A stretch of DNA of 64,000 nucleotides from Fidelibacterota bacterium. GTDB lineage: Bacteria; Fidelibacterota; Marinisomatia; SCGC-AAA003-L08; TS1B11. The stretch lies in the NCBI GenBank assembly GCA_020354025.1, contig CP070638.1, positions 2,187,097 through 2,251,096 on the forward strand, read 5' to 3'. Shown here piece after piece: positions 44,263 to 52,735 of this stretch. Both the position numbers and the translations under genes were made by a program. Positions within the stretch are counted from its first letter, which is position 1. Each line of letters opens with the position of its first letter. A model generated the notes under the pieces. That model was not told where the DNA came from, did no database searches, and worked only from the letters and a program-made list of their open reading frames with translations.

Positions 44263-45498
44263 TCAAGGGCTTACTTCAGGCAACGTAGCTAGATATTCTT
44301 CAGCCATCTCATTTGTCGGGTCGTACTTGAGGGTGTTCAGCCAGGCGTTTCGGGCCGCCTCATATTGCCCGGATTCCGCATACGCTATGCCAAGGTTAAA
44401 CCAGGCATCTGCGTAACCCGGATCCAAATCCAGGATCGTCAAATAATGTGACATCGCCGAAACCGTATCACCGGCCATAATGCATAAATTAGCCAAGTTA
44501 TTCCTAACATCCATGTCGATCGGATCGAGTGAGATGGCGACATTGTAGGCGTTGACGGCGTCCGCGTTGCGTCCGAGCTCATGAAGCGTGTTCCCAAGAT
44601 TGATCCACAAGCCGATCTGGTCAGGGTTGGCCTCCGCCATGTTCTGCCAGTATACAACTTTATCAAGGATAATCTTCAGCGAATCGGCTATTTTAAAATA
44701 ATAATTAGCTTCATCCGGCCGACCCAGTCGTATTAAAGCCTGAGCCAGATCATGATGCCCTTGGTAATGCCACGGCATACCCTCGACAGCCGTCTCCAGG
44801 TAAGGGAGGGCCTTCTCAGGCTTTTCGTCCTCCAGATAAATTGAGGCCAGATAATACTGATAGTTGAGGTTGTTCGGTTCAATATTCAATCCCTTGCGGG
44901 CAAACTTCAAAGCCTTCGCCTGATTTCCTTCTTTTTTGTAAAGCTCGCTGAGACGCATATAGGCGCTGGTTAAGTTCTTGTCGGCCTTGATAGCCTTTTT
45001 AAAAGCCCACTGGGCGCTGTCAGCTTCTTCCAGTTCCATGTAAATCCATCCCATTTGCAGATAGGATTGGGGAGACTTGTGTCTTTCTAGCTCCTTTTTA
45101 AAACAACTCAGAGCTTTTGACGGATTGTTGGTGCGTAGTGCCAGGCCACCCAGATTGTACCACGCCCCTTCATAATTCGGCTCTATACTCAGGACCCTCT
45201 GATAGGAGATTTCAGCCATTCGATAGCGCCGTAATGCTGAATAAGCCAATCCGCGGAGGAAATACGCATCAGGGAGGTCGGGCTCGATCATATCTATGCT
45301 ATCAGTCAGCATCAATGCGACATAATGTACCCCTTGATGGTAGGCCATTTCCGCCCGTATCAGATACCTGATTGCCAGGGAGTCAATAGTTCCCGATCCA
45401 GCTTGTCCCCCTACTGCATCGGAACGGACGTCATCAGATTGACACCCAATCCAGAAAGCCACCAGTAAAACAGGAAATAATAAATAGGAATTTTTCAT
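44263..45498 (-). CDS. TPR lipoprotein (second of three paralogues)
   Basis: 411 residues. Lipobox LVAFWIGCQSDD, then about eleven TPR repeats through most of the chain (for example YQRVLSIEPNYEGAWYNLGG, KALSCFKKELERHKSP). Anchored by lipid, probably facing the periplasm. It lies 111 bp before the CRTAC1 gene at 44151. Its start is supported by a GGTGAAGG-type purine stretch. Paralogue of the other two TPR lipoproteins here. Confidence 0.85.
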   Translation of the reverse strand: MKNSYLLFPVLLVAFWIGCQSDDVRSDAVGGQAGSGTIDSLAIRYLIRAEMAYHQGVHYVALMLTDSIDMIEPDLPDAYFLRGLAYSALRRYRMAEISYQRVLSIEPNYEGAWYNLGGLALRTNNPSKALSCFKKELERHKSPQSYLQMGWIYMELEEADSAQWAFKKAIKADKNLTSAYMRLSELYKKEGNQAKALKFARKGLNIEPNNLNYQYYLASIYLEDEKPEKALPYLETAVEGMPWHYQGHHDLAQALIRLGRPDEANYYFKIADSLKIILDKVVYWQNMAEANPDQIGLWINLGNTLHELGRNADAVNAYNVAISLDPIDMDVRNNLANLCIMAGDTVSAMSHYLTILDLDPGYADAWFNLGIAYAESGQYEAARNAWLNTLKYDPTNEMAEEYLATLPEVSP

Positions 45499-45831
45499 TT
45501 AGTTCACACCTTCACCAATTTCTCAATAGATTGACGGGGGTATCGGATCCTCTTGATTATGATACTTCTCAGATAATATGCCACTCACTGTGGATACTCC
45601 ATACAACCTGATCAGAAGGGTTTTAACCGAATGGGCTTGCCCTCAGACGGTGCTAGTACCCATGCCGGGTGTCTCAAAGGCCTAGGTATACGGCTTTCTC
45701 CCACTTTAAATACCAATTTACGATTTGACTACAAGCGTTTGATAGAATAATGCATTGAGAGATGTTTCACACCGGCCGGTATCTGCATTGGTTATCAGAT
45801 CGCATCTGCCAGGATAGATATTCGTCGGAGA
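45499..45831. other. intergenic region
   Basis: 333 bp between two TPR lipoprotein genes on the same strand. I see no gene. A 10-bp palindrome ACCGGCCGGT is at 45771-45780. A separate promoter for the downstream TPR-CRTAC1-TPR set is possible but not visible. Confidence 0.4.
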
Positions 45832-47127
45832 TTAAGGCTGCGTTATCCCTCGTTCCAGATATTGTTTCGCTATCACATTATCCGGATCGAGAGTGATAGC
45901 TTTGCGCCAAGCCCACCGGGCTTCGACCATTTCACTTCGAAGGGCATGGGCTACGCCAAGATCGATCCATACGTCTGTAATTTGTGGTTCAAGCTCCAGT
46001 ATCACCTCATATCGACGGATGGCTCCCTGTATGTCACCAGTTTTCAAAAACAGATTGGCCGTGCGATGCTGCGCCCAAAGGTTCACAGGATTGAGAAACA
46101 GGGTGTTCCGATAGGCTTGCAGCGCTTCTTCATGACGCCCTACGGCGTAGCAAGCGTCCCCCAGAGTTTGCCATACTGACGCGTTATCGGGATAGGATTC
46201 GGCTGTTCCCTGCAGGAGCTTTATTTGGACATCCAGTGTCCGTATGCTGTCTGTACAGTCCAGGTAACGTTGTCCTTCGCTATCATTTCCCAAAATGATT
46301 AAAGCCCGCCCCAGATTATAATATGCCCCGGGATTGTAGGGCCGTGCTTCAACTTCCCTTCGCAGATGTTCTACCGCAGCTTCCACGTCGCCTATTCGGA
46401 ACAGCATCAATCCCAACAGGTAGCCATAATCCAGGTTTTTCGGATTTAAGGCAAAAGCTTTGCGGATATAGGTCAAGGCTTTTTCAAAGTCGCCTTCATT
46501 CTTGTAGAGCTGGGCAAGATCACCCCAGGCCTCTCCGAAACTACTATCAAGTCCGATCGATTCATGAAAAACCATTTCGGCGCTGTCGGTTAAGCCCAGC
46601 TCCACATACGTCCGGCCCAGCTGCAGGTCAGTCGTACAGTACCGATCGGTTTCCGGTTCCCTCCCCAGGGCCTTGTCCTCGGCCTCGGCAACAGCCAGCT
46701 CCCGGTTATACATTTCCAGGGCTTTGCGATGAGCTTTCTGCTGGAAGGCAACATTACCCAGCTTAAACCATACCGACCGGTAATACGGGTCTAATGCGGC
46801 GGCTTTCTCATAGGCGCTCCAAGCCTGCCCGACCTGACCCACCTGGAAAAGAATGTCGCCTCTTTTAATATGAACATCCGCAAGGTCAGGCGCGTATTTC
46901 TCAGCGCTGTCGATAAAGACCAAAGCCCAGAGGTAGTTCCCCTGAGAAAGGGCATCCTGGCTCTGCATGAGGAAAGCCACACTTTTCGGATTCGCTGTCT
47001 GGCGCGCTCGTGCGGTAATACTGAACGAATCCAGCTCCGGGCTCGATTGACAGCTCCATATGACGAAAGTGGCGAAAATAAATGAGGCTATTGCTTTTCC
47101 GGACCTGAGCAGAAACACTGTCTTCAT
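45832..47127 (-). CDS. TPR lipoprotein (first of three paralogues)
   Basis: 431 residues. Lipobox-like FATFVIWSCQSSPE, then about eleven TPR repeats (for example YEKAAALDPYYRSVWFKLGN, HESIGLDSSFGEAWGDLAQL). It opens with the same pattern as the genes at 41006 and 44263 (DALSQGNYLWALVFIDSAEK). It follows the CRTAC1 gene at 47217 by 89 bp, so the order CRTAC1-TPR is repeated along this strand. Confidence 0.85.
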   Translation of the reverse strand: MKTVFLLRSGKAIASFIFATFVIWSCQSSPELDSFSITARARQTANPKSVAFLMQSQDALSQGNYLWALVFIDSAEKYAPDLADVHIKRGDILFQVGQVGQAWSAYEKAAALDPYYRSVWFKLGNVAFQQKAHRKALEMYNRELAVAEAEDKALGREPETDRYCTTDLQLGRTYVELGLTDSAEMVFHESIGLDSSFGEAWGDLAQLYKNEGDFEKALTYIRKAFALNPKNLDYGYLLGLMLFRIGDVEAAVEHLRREVEARPYNPGAYYNLGRALIILGNDSEGQRYLDCTDSIRTLDVQIKLLQGTAESYPDNASVWQTLGDACYAVGRHEEALQAYRNTLFLNPVNLWAQHRTANLFLKTGDIQGAIRRYEVILELEPQITDVWIDLGVAHALRSEMVEARWAWRKAITLDPDNVIAKQYLERGITQP

Positions 47128-47216
47128 CCTGACGCTGTTCTGTCTCTCACGAGAATGGATTTTTTGGTCTGCAACCGGCGTTCAATAGTTGGTGGGTGTC
47201 GATTTTGCCTCGATGA

Positions 47217-48950
47217 TTATTGAGATGCACTCCCTTCAACCAGTCGCACGGTCTGATTCCCTTCCACCATGGAATAATGATCAATTTGCCCGTTGGGCCA
47301 ATAAACCAGGAGGGAGTCGACGGTATTCGCCCGTCCCAATCCAAATGTCACCGTTTTTTCCGAGTCGGAGAGGTAACTACCGCCGGAAGTGATGGTTCGC
47401 TCGAGGTGTGTTGCGTCCACTTTGGCCACTATGCGCGCCCCGATCCCTTGCCGATTACTTTCCCGCCCCTCCAGGTTCACCCGCAAGAAATTACCGCCGC
47501 GGCTGTCATTACGCCACAGATGCAACGATCCACCGTTCTCTAATATCAGGATATCCACATCTCCATCCCGATCAATGTCCGCGTAAGCCAGGCCCCGGGC
47601 CACCATGGGCTTGCCGTAAACACCACCTATGTCGTCGCCTACTTCAGCAAATATTCCCCTGCCATCATTAAGAAATAGCTGCGGTTTCTGGTGATACGTA
47701 ATTCCATCCATAAGAGCCGTCCTTATGGTGTCGATATGACCATTGGCCGCGATCAGGTCCAGGTCACCGTCCTGCTCTATATCGATGAGAGCCAGGCCAA
47801 AAGTCATTGGGTCTTTGCTGGCCGGCCCGATTCCAGACACCATCTTCCTATCGGTAAACCACCCGGTCTGGGTATTTTGGAAAACGCTCATCATTTCACC
47901 AGAAATATTTCCGAAGAAAATAGCCACATTCGCGCTGTTATCTATCATCCCCCCCGCAATGCTGCGGCTGGAAGTAGCTTCCCCGCCGCTGTCATAGGCT
48001 AATCCGGCAAGCCTTCCAAGCTCTGAAAAAGTCCCGTCCTTGTTAGAAGTATACAGGAAATTCCTCTCTTCATCATTTGCCACAATAATATCCAGCCAAC
48101 CATCCCGATTTACATCACGCCCCACAGCCCCCAAGGACCTCCCAGATTCCAGACCGAGACCAGCCTGCTCGGTCTGCTCGTTGAAAGTGCCATCCCCATT
48201 GTTACGATAGTAGCGGTTAGGAATCCCATCCAGAAGATATGACATGCTATAAACTTTGTTCTCACCGTCAAGAGAGTTCCATGGTTCAATCTCAATGGAC
48301 CAGTTAACATAATTACAGATATACAGATCCAGCCAACCGTTCCGATCCCCATCGACAAATACCGCCCCGGTACTCCATTCCTCGATAGTTCCAAAACCTG
48401 CCTGATATCCGATCTCTTTAAATACACCACCATCATTCCTGAAAAGCATGTTCCGCCTTAATGTCGTAAAGACGAAATCCTCGTCGCCATCATTGTCATA
48501 ATCGGCTACGGCGAGGCCAAAACCGCATGCTGTAACGTAGTTCAATCCTGCCTCATCCGTCCGTAAGGTGAAGGTTCCATCACCATTATTTCCGAAAAGC
48601 CATAGTCCAGGCATGTATTTCTCTACCGGTTCTTCTATAAATCCGCCTCCCACAGCCAGCACATCCTGCCATCCGTCATTATTATAATCTATAAAGGCAC
48701 ATCCGGAGCCAAAAGGCTCCGGAAAGTACATGTCTCCTTCGAAAGCGTTTTCATGGGCGAATACACCTATCCCGGCTTCGTGGGTTATGTCGGTAAAAGC
48801 AATTTTCTTGATATCCTCCTTGCTGACCATGGCTCGGTCTGCTTTCTCGGGATCGCCACACTGAAGGCCAGCAATAAAAAGAAAAGAGAATATACATATT
48901 TGAATGTATACTTTTCTTCTGTGAGTGCTCTCTTTAAGATGGCTAATCAT
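47217..48950 (-). CDS. CRTAC1 family protein (FG-GAP + ASPIC/UnbV), first gene of TPR/CRTAC1 series
   Basis: 577 residues. Signal with lipobox-like FSFLFIAGLQCGDPEK. FG-GAP repeats (DYNNDGWQDVLAVGGG, DYDNDGDEDFVFTTL, DRDGDVDILILEN) and an ASPIC/UnbV domain (ESNRQGIGARIVAKVD, FGLGRANTVDSLLVYWPNG). Exported and probably lipid-anchored. It heads a minus-strand series CRTAC1, TPR, TPR, CRTAC1, TPR that lies downstream of the PorV/TonB operon on the same strand; the gap of 326 bp suggests its own promoter. Confidence 0.88.
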   Translation of the reverse strand: MISHLKESTHRRKVYIQICIFSFLFIAGLQCGDPEKADRAMVSKEDIKKIAFTDITHEAGIGVFAHENAFEGDMYFPEPFGSGCAFIDYNNDGWQDVLAVGGGFIEEPVEKYMPGLWLFGNNGDGTFTLRTDEAGLNYVTACGFGLAVADYDNDGDEDFVFTTLRRNMLFRNDGGVFKEIGYQAGFGTIEEWSTGAVFVDGDRNGWLDLYICNYVNWSIEIEPWNSLDGENKVYSMSYLLDGIPNRYYRNNGDGTFNEQTEQAGLGLESGRSLGAVGRDVNRDGWLDIIVANDEERNFLYTSNKDGTFSELGRLAGLAYDSGGEATSSRSIAGGMIDNSANVAIFFGNISGEMMSVFQNTQTGWFTDRKMVSGIGPASKDPMTFGLALIDIEQDGDLDLIAANGHIDTIRTALMDGITYHQKPQLFLNDGRGIFAEVGDDIGGVYGKPMVARGLAYADIDRDGDVDILILENGGSLHLWRNDSRGGNFLRVNLEGRESNRQGIGARIVAKVDATHLERTITSGGSYLSDSEKTVTFGLGRANTVDSLLVYWPNGQIDHYSMVEGNQTVRLVEGSASQ

Positions 48951-49276
48951 TCTCCTAACTGACGTTTATATAATGAATTAACGATTGGCTCTAAGCGATT
49001 TGCTATCACTATATCACGACCTTTATCACAGCCCTGTACCACGCATGTATCGCCTGTCTTTTCAGCATACTGTCTGCTTCTGTGGCTATGGACAGCAGTT
49101 ATATGCAGGATGTCTTGCCAGGTTCCGACTGCTGATTCGATTTGCGAAGGTCCGTGGTTACTCCATATATAAAAACTGCGAATCCTTCTGGTATATATAC
49201 CAGCTATAGGACCCGCAGATTTTACGAAATACTTAGCTAAGACTAGTAGGCTTCTATCAAGTAAACTGTCCTTTTC
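48951..49276. other. intergenic region upstream of the CRTAC1/TPR series
   Basis: 326 bp between the PorV-like gene and the CRTAC1 gene. It holds the palindrome at 49188-49203 listed separately. A 74-codon plus-strand frame (TTG start at 48985) does not look like a protein. No clear terminator for the PorV operon. Confidence 0.4.
49188..49203. repeat. perfect 16-bp palindrome
   Basis: CTGGTATATATACCAG, symmetric with no spacer. About 240 bp upstream of the CRTAC1 gene and 75 bp after the PorV-like gene. It could be a dimeric-regulator operator or a transcript hairpin. Confidence 0.4.
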
Positions 49277-50335
49277 TTAGAACGCCACCTTGACCGTTGT
49301 TCGGTATACCTGATCGAATATGCCGAAATCGGTATAAGCAAAATCGACGCCAAAACCGAACATCTTAATACCCGCACCAAAGGAAATACCCTGTTCGTCG
49401 CTGGGGGTTACATAGCCCGCACGGAGTGAGAATGTATTCATCAAGGTGTACTCGGCGCCGACCTTGACTTGTTCGTAATAGTCCCGCGGACGCTCTGTAT
49501 CAACAGCCAGCATCAGGGAATGCATGTTCTTATCCATTCCCGTGAAGTCCATCAGATCCAAGGCAATGCCGATCCTGAAGATCAGCGGGATCTCCTGTGT
49601 CTCTTCGGCTTCTTCATAAACGACATCCTTGGAGAAGTTTCGCGCGGTCATGGCAAAGGTCAGACTCTTGAACCCGGTGCGGTAGATCACACCGAAATCA
49701 AAGGCAAAAGCGCTCTGTTTTATTTCTAATTCCTCATAATCAGCCCTGGCACCAGCCGCGCTCTCATCCACACCCTCCTTAAGCGACACCCGGGCATACC
49801 CAAGGTCCTCTGAAGCATACTTGGCATTACCACCTACCACGAAACGGTCGGTTAATGCCCTTGCGTAGCCAATGCCGAAAACATTGGCCGAGGGGGTGAA
49901 CACTTCGGTTTCTACAAAGCCCGCATCATTGTCGAAGCGAATGGTGCCCTGCAGATCGCCGTAGTCGACCAGCATAGCCGTAACACCAAAGACACCAAAC
50001 AGTCCTCCGGCAGGTCTGAACATCACAGCGGCGCTGTTATAGTTGATATCTGCAATCCACTGGGCCATGCCGGCCGCAGCACTGATAGTGCCCTCAAATC
50101 GAGCCATGGCGGCGGGATTGTAAAACATGGCTATGGCGGATGCCTCTTCCTGGCCCGTCATGGCGTCTCCAAGCGCCGCCGCACGGGCGTCAACAGAAAA
50201 GGATAAGAACTTCATACTGGTTTGAGCTCGTTTAGTGTACTCGCCGTCACCGTTCTCATCCTGCCCGTAGCCGGTAGATACAGCAAGCCCGGTCATCAGA
50301 ACGAGTAAAGTCGCTACTTTTGTGAACTTTTTCAT
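49277..50335 (-). CDS. PorV/PorQ-family outer-membrane barrel protein
   Basis: 352 residues with a signal peptide (cut near STGYGQ). It begins the mature part with KFLSFSVDARAAALGDAMTG and MFYNPAAMARFEG, the usual opening of PorV/UPF0164-like barrels (also seen in FadL-like proteins), and continues with alternating beta strands ending in Phe (TTVKVAF), as expected for an outer-membrane beta barrel. In Bacteroidetes PorV helps release type IX cargo; in wider FCB phyla its relatives are many and mostly unassigned. Last gene of the TonB-receptor operon. Confidence 0.85.
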   Translation of the reverse strand: MKKFTKVATLLVLMTGLAVSTGYGQDENGDGEYTKRAQTSMKFLSFSVDARAAALGDAMTGQEEASAIAMFYNPAAMARFEGTISAAAGMAQWIADINYNSAAVMFRPAGGLFGVFGVTAMLVDYGDLQGTIRFDNDAGFVETEVFTPSANVFGIGYARALTDRFVVGGNAKYASEDLGYARVSLKEGVDESAAGARADYEELEIKQSAFAFDFGVIYRTGFKSLTFAMTARNFSKDVVYEEAEETQEIPLIFRIGIALDLMDFTGMDKNMHSLMLAVDTERPRDYYEQVKVGAEYTLMNTFSLRAGYVTPSDEQGISFGAGIKMFGFGVDFAYTDFGIFDQVYRTTVKVAF

Positions 50336-50449
50336 TGGATTTCCCTCAGTTTATATCTTTACTCTCTCTCTAAGGAGTCGAACATTCCCCTAGCTGCCGC
50401 AAACAAGCTCGATTTCTTGGGGAATGCTCATCTGTTTCAGACTTATGCC

Positions 50450-52675
50450 TCAACGGACAATTACGAATTTTTTCATGATCTTCTTGTTGGTCTCGTTATC
50501 CGTGATCACGGCGATGTAGAGACCACTGGACACTAACTGCCGCGAAGTCGTTGTGTGATTCCAATATTCGTCACCGGTACCGTCAGTATGCTCGATGGTA
50601 TCAATCAACTCACCCAATTGGGTGTAGATCTTGATGGTGCATTTGCCCGGGATATCCAGGAAGGCGAGCTTGTCCTGCACGTCGGGCCAACGAATATCCA
50701 TATCGGCACCGATATGGAACGGGTTCGGTACGATCACAATGTCTTCCAGGTCTCCCGACAGCCGCCCTGGCATGACCGGGAAGTAGGTCTGGGTGTAATA
50801 CCGGTTGCTCTTCAGGGGCACACCAGTCGGCGTATTACCGGTCGCATCAGTATTGTTCGGGCCTATTGCCGTGATGTAATAGAAGTGCTCCAGACCCATG
50901 ATCGGTCCATTGTCGTCAGCGACCGCATCATGGTAGTCCCGGGCACTGCCCGCCAGTGAGGCGACCAATTCATAGTGGGTCGAATTGTGGAAGATCGGTT
51001 GCGTGCGCCAGATCTCCCAGGCTACGGGATCCGATGCTCCCGCGTAGGTCGTCCACACCAGGTCAATGGCTTCACCCGACGAGGTTACGTCGAACGTTGC
51101 CGGCGGTAGTGGGGCCCTTGGAATGTCCATGCCGGACTCCCAGTTGGCTTTGGCCCGCTCAAACATCTGGAATATGGAATCCTTGGCCGACAGCACCCAC
51201 TCGCTCTTGGTCATTGACACGCCGCTGCCTTCCGGCCACTCGATTTCAAGCTCATCTCTTTCCGCCGCGGACGCGTACTTGTAGGCGTAGCCGATATCCA
51301 CCTTGGCTTCGTCGCTCAGACCCGCAACGCCCTCAGCGATGACGAGGCGGACATCGTCATCAGGATCCATGGTGTAAGGACCGAAGCCCTCTGTGAACTG
51401 CCAGCCGCCCCAGTCATGGATACCCAGGATGTTGCTGGGGTCGTTCCGCGGTAGGGTGAAATACTGCCCCGGCGGCTGCCCCGCATCGCTCGGCTCGACA
51501 TGGTCGGCATGATGGGGATAATACCTGCCGGTGGTTATATGTTCATTGTACTGGCGGAGCATGAGACTCTTATCGTACTCGCCCTCCACCAGGTCCACGT
51601 GGTCACTGTTGAACATGCCCATGGTGGACGGCTGCCGGCCCGCCAGATCTTCAGCATCGGCGCCGCCAGTCTGCCAGGTACCGGCCGGTGTCGGATCCAC
51701 AGCGTTGGTCGGGTCGTCGGCGGTATTATCGGCATGGAGGTAGAGACGACCAACCATGTGAGCCGCAGCCAGACGCCCCAGGGTGTCCCCTGGTATCGAA
51801 AGTTCGGCAATCCAACCTTCCGCGTGCTCGCGCCACATGGGCCGGCCGAGAGAATTGAACTCCGTCTGACCGGGTACGAATCCGGCCCAGGAATACTGGG
51901 CTGTGAAGTCCACACCATAGTCCTCGTGACCGTCACCCACAGCGTCATTCATCGTAAACTGACCCCATGCGCAGCCACCATCGGTGATCCAGGCCGCGCA
52001 GGGCTGCAAACCGTAGCGTTGACACCAGAAAAAGTAGACGTTGTTCAGGACCTGATCCGGCAGCTCCACATCCAGATCCTCATCGACGTCACCGATATTC
52101 TTGAAGGTATACTCGATGATGTGGTAGTTGTCATGGAACTGCTGGTCAAAGGCGTAGATGTTGATTTCCGACTGAATACCAACCCGGTTGGTGTTCCGGT
52201 TGTAGATCTGCCGGTCAGCCTTCATCGCTGGATCGATCTCGTCAATCACCGTCCAGCGGCGGAATGAGACAGCTTCGTTGACCCGCACCACTGGCGGCTC
52301 AAACCGGCTGATCTGTTTGAACTCCCGTTTGAAGAACTGGGCGGCGCCAATGGTACGGGGCCCCACGTGGGCGATCTTTACTGGATAGAGCTCGCCTGTC
52401 TCATCGGTGAAGTTGGTAGCCGTTATCCACAAGGCCTCCGCCCGCTTGTTGCCTGCGTTCTTCTCGATAGCCGGAAAGGATAGCTGGCTGTTACCATCAG
52501 CCTCCTCTTCCCGAAGAGCACCGGCCTCCGAGTAGGGGGTGGTCAGACGGCCTATATCCATCCATTTGTAGCGGTACTGAGCAGAGAGCTGGTCGGCGCC
52601 AGCCAGCATCAGCACGATTCCGAGCAGTGCGAACAGCCGTCCTGCGTCTAGCCACTTTTGGTTGCGTGTCTTCAT
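50450..52675 (-). CDS. large secreted protein with FlgD/type IX-like C-terminal domain
   Basis: 741 residues with a signal peptide (LLGIVLMLAGADQLSAQ). The middle has no domain I can name; it is rich in Trp, Tyr and Asp (DRQIYNRNTNRVGIQSEINI, EYTFKNIGDVDEDLDVELP). There is a fibronectin-type stretch near 525-620 (PATFDVTSSGEAIDLVWTTY). The last 90 residues (NPFHIGADMDIRWPD, then TIKIYTQLGELIDTIEH and GLYIAVITDNETNKKIMKKF) match the FlgD Ig-like / type A sorting fold. Between a TonB receptor and a PorV-like barrel, it is probably their surface partner or cargo. Confidence 0.7.
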   Translation of the reverse strand: MKTRNQKWLDAGRLFALLGIVLMLAGADQLSAQYRYKWMDIGRLTTPYSEAGALREEEADGNSQLSFPAIEKNAGNKRAEALWITATNFTDETGELYPVKIAHVGPRTIGAAQFFKREFKQISRFEPPVVRVNEAVSFRRWTVIDEIDPAMKADRQIYNRNTNRVGIQSEINIYAFDQQFHDNYHIIEYTFKNIGDVDEDLDVELPDQVLNNVYFFWCQRYGLQPCAAWITDGGCAWGQFTMNDAVGDGHEDYGVDFTAQYSWAGFVPGQTEFNSLGRPMWREHAEGWIAELSIPGDTLGRLAAAHMVGRLYLHADNTADDPTNAVDPTPAGTWQTGGADAEDLAGRQPSTMGMFNSDHVDLVEGEYDKSLMLRQYNEHITTGRYYPHHADHVEPSDAGQPPGQYFTLPRNDPSNILGIHDWGGWQFTEGFGPYTMDPDDDVRLVIAEGVAGLSDEAKVDIGYAYKYASAAERDELEIEWPEGSGVSMTKSEWVLSAKDSIFQMFERAKANWESGMDIPRAPLPPATFDVTSSGEAIDLVWTTYAGASDPVAWEIWRTQPIFHNSTHYELVASLAGSARDYHDAVADDNGPIMGLEHFYYITAIGPNNTDATGNTPTGVPLKSNRYYTQTYFPVMPGRLSGDLEDIVIVPNPFHIGADMDIRWPDVQDKLAFLDIPGKCTIKIYTQLGELIDTIEHTDGTGDEYWNHTTTSRQLVSSGLYIAVITDNETNKKIMKKFVIVR

Positions 52676-52735
52676 GCTATTCCCTTCAATCTTCTATTGG
52701 TTGCAAGATTGTGATTTTTCTAACTGGCATTGACC

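Noticed and set aside
48985-49209. 74-codon plus-strand frame (TTG start) between the PorV-like and CRTAC1 genes
   Set aside because: Rich in Cys, Tyr and Leu without pattern, no ribosome binding site, and it crosses the palindrome; judged non-coding.
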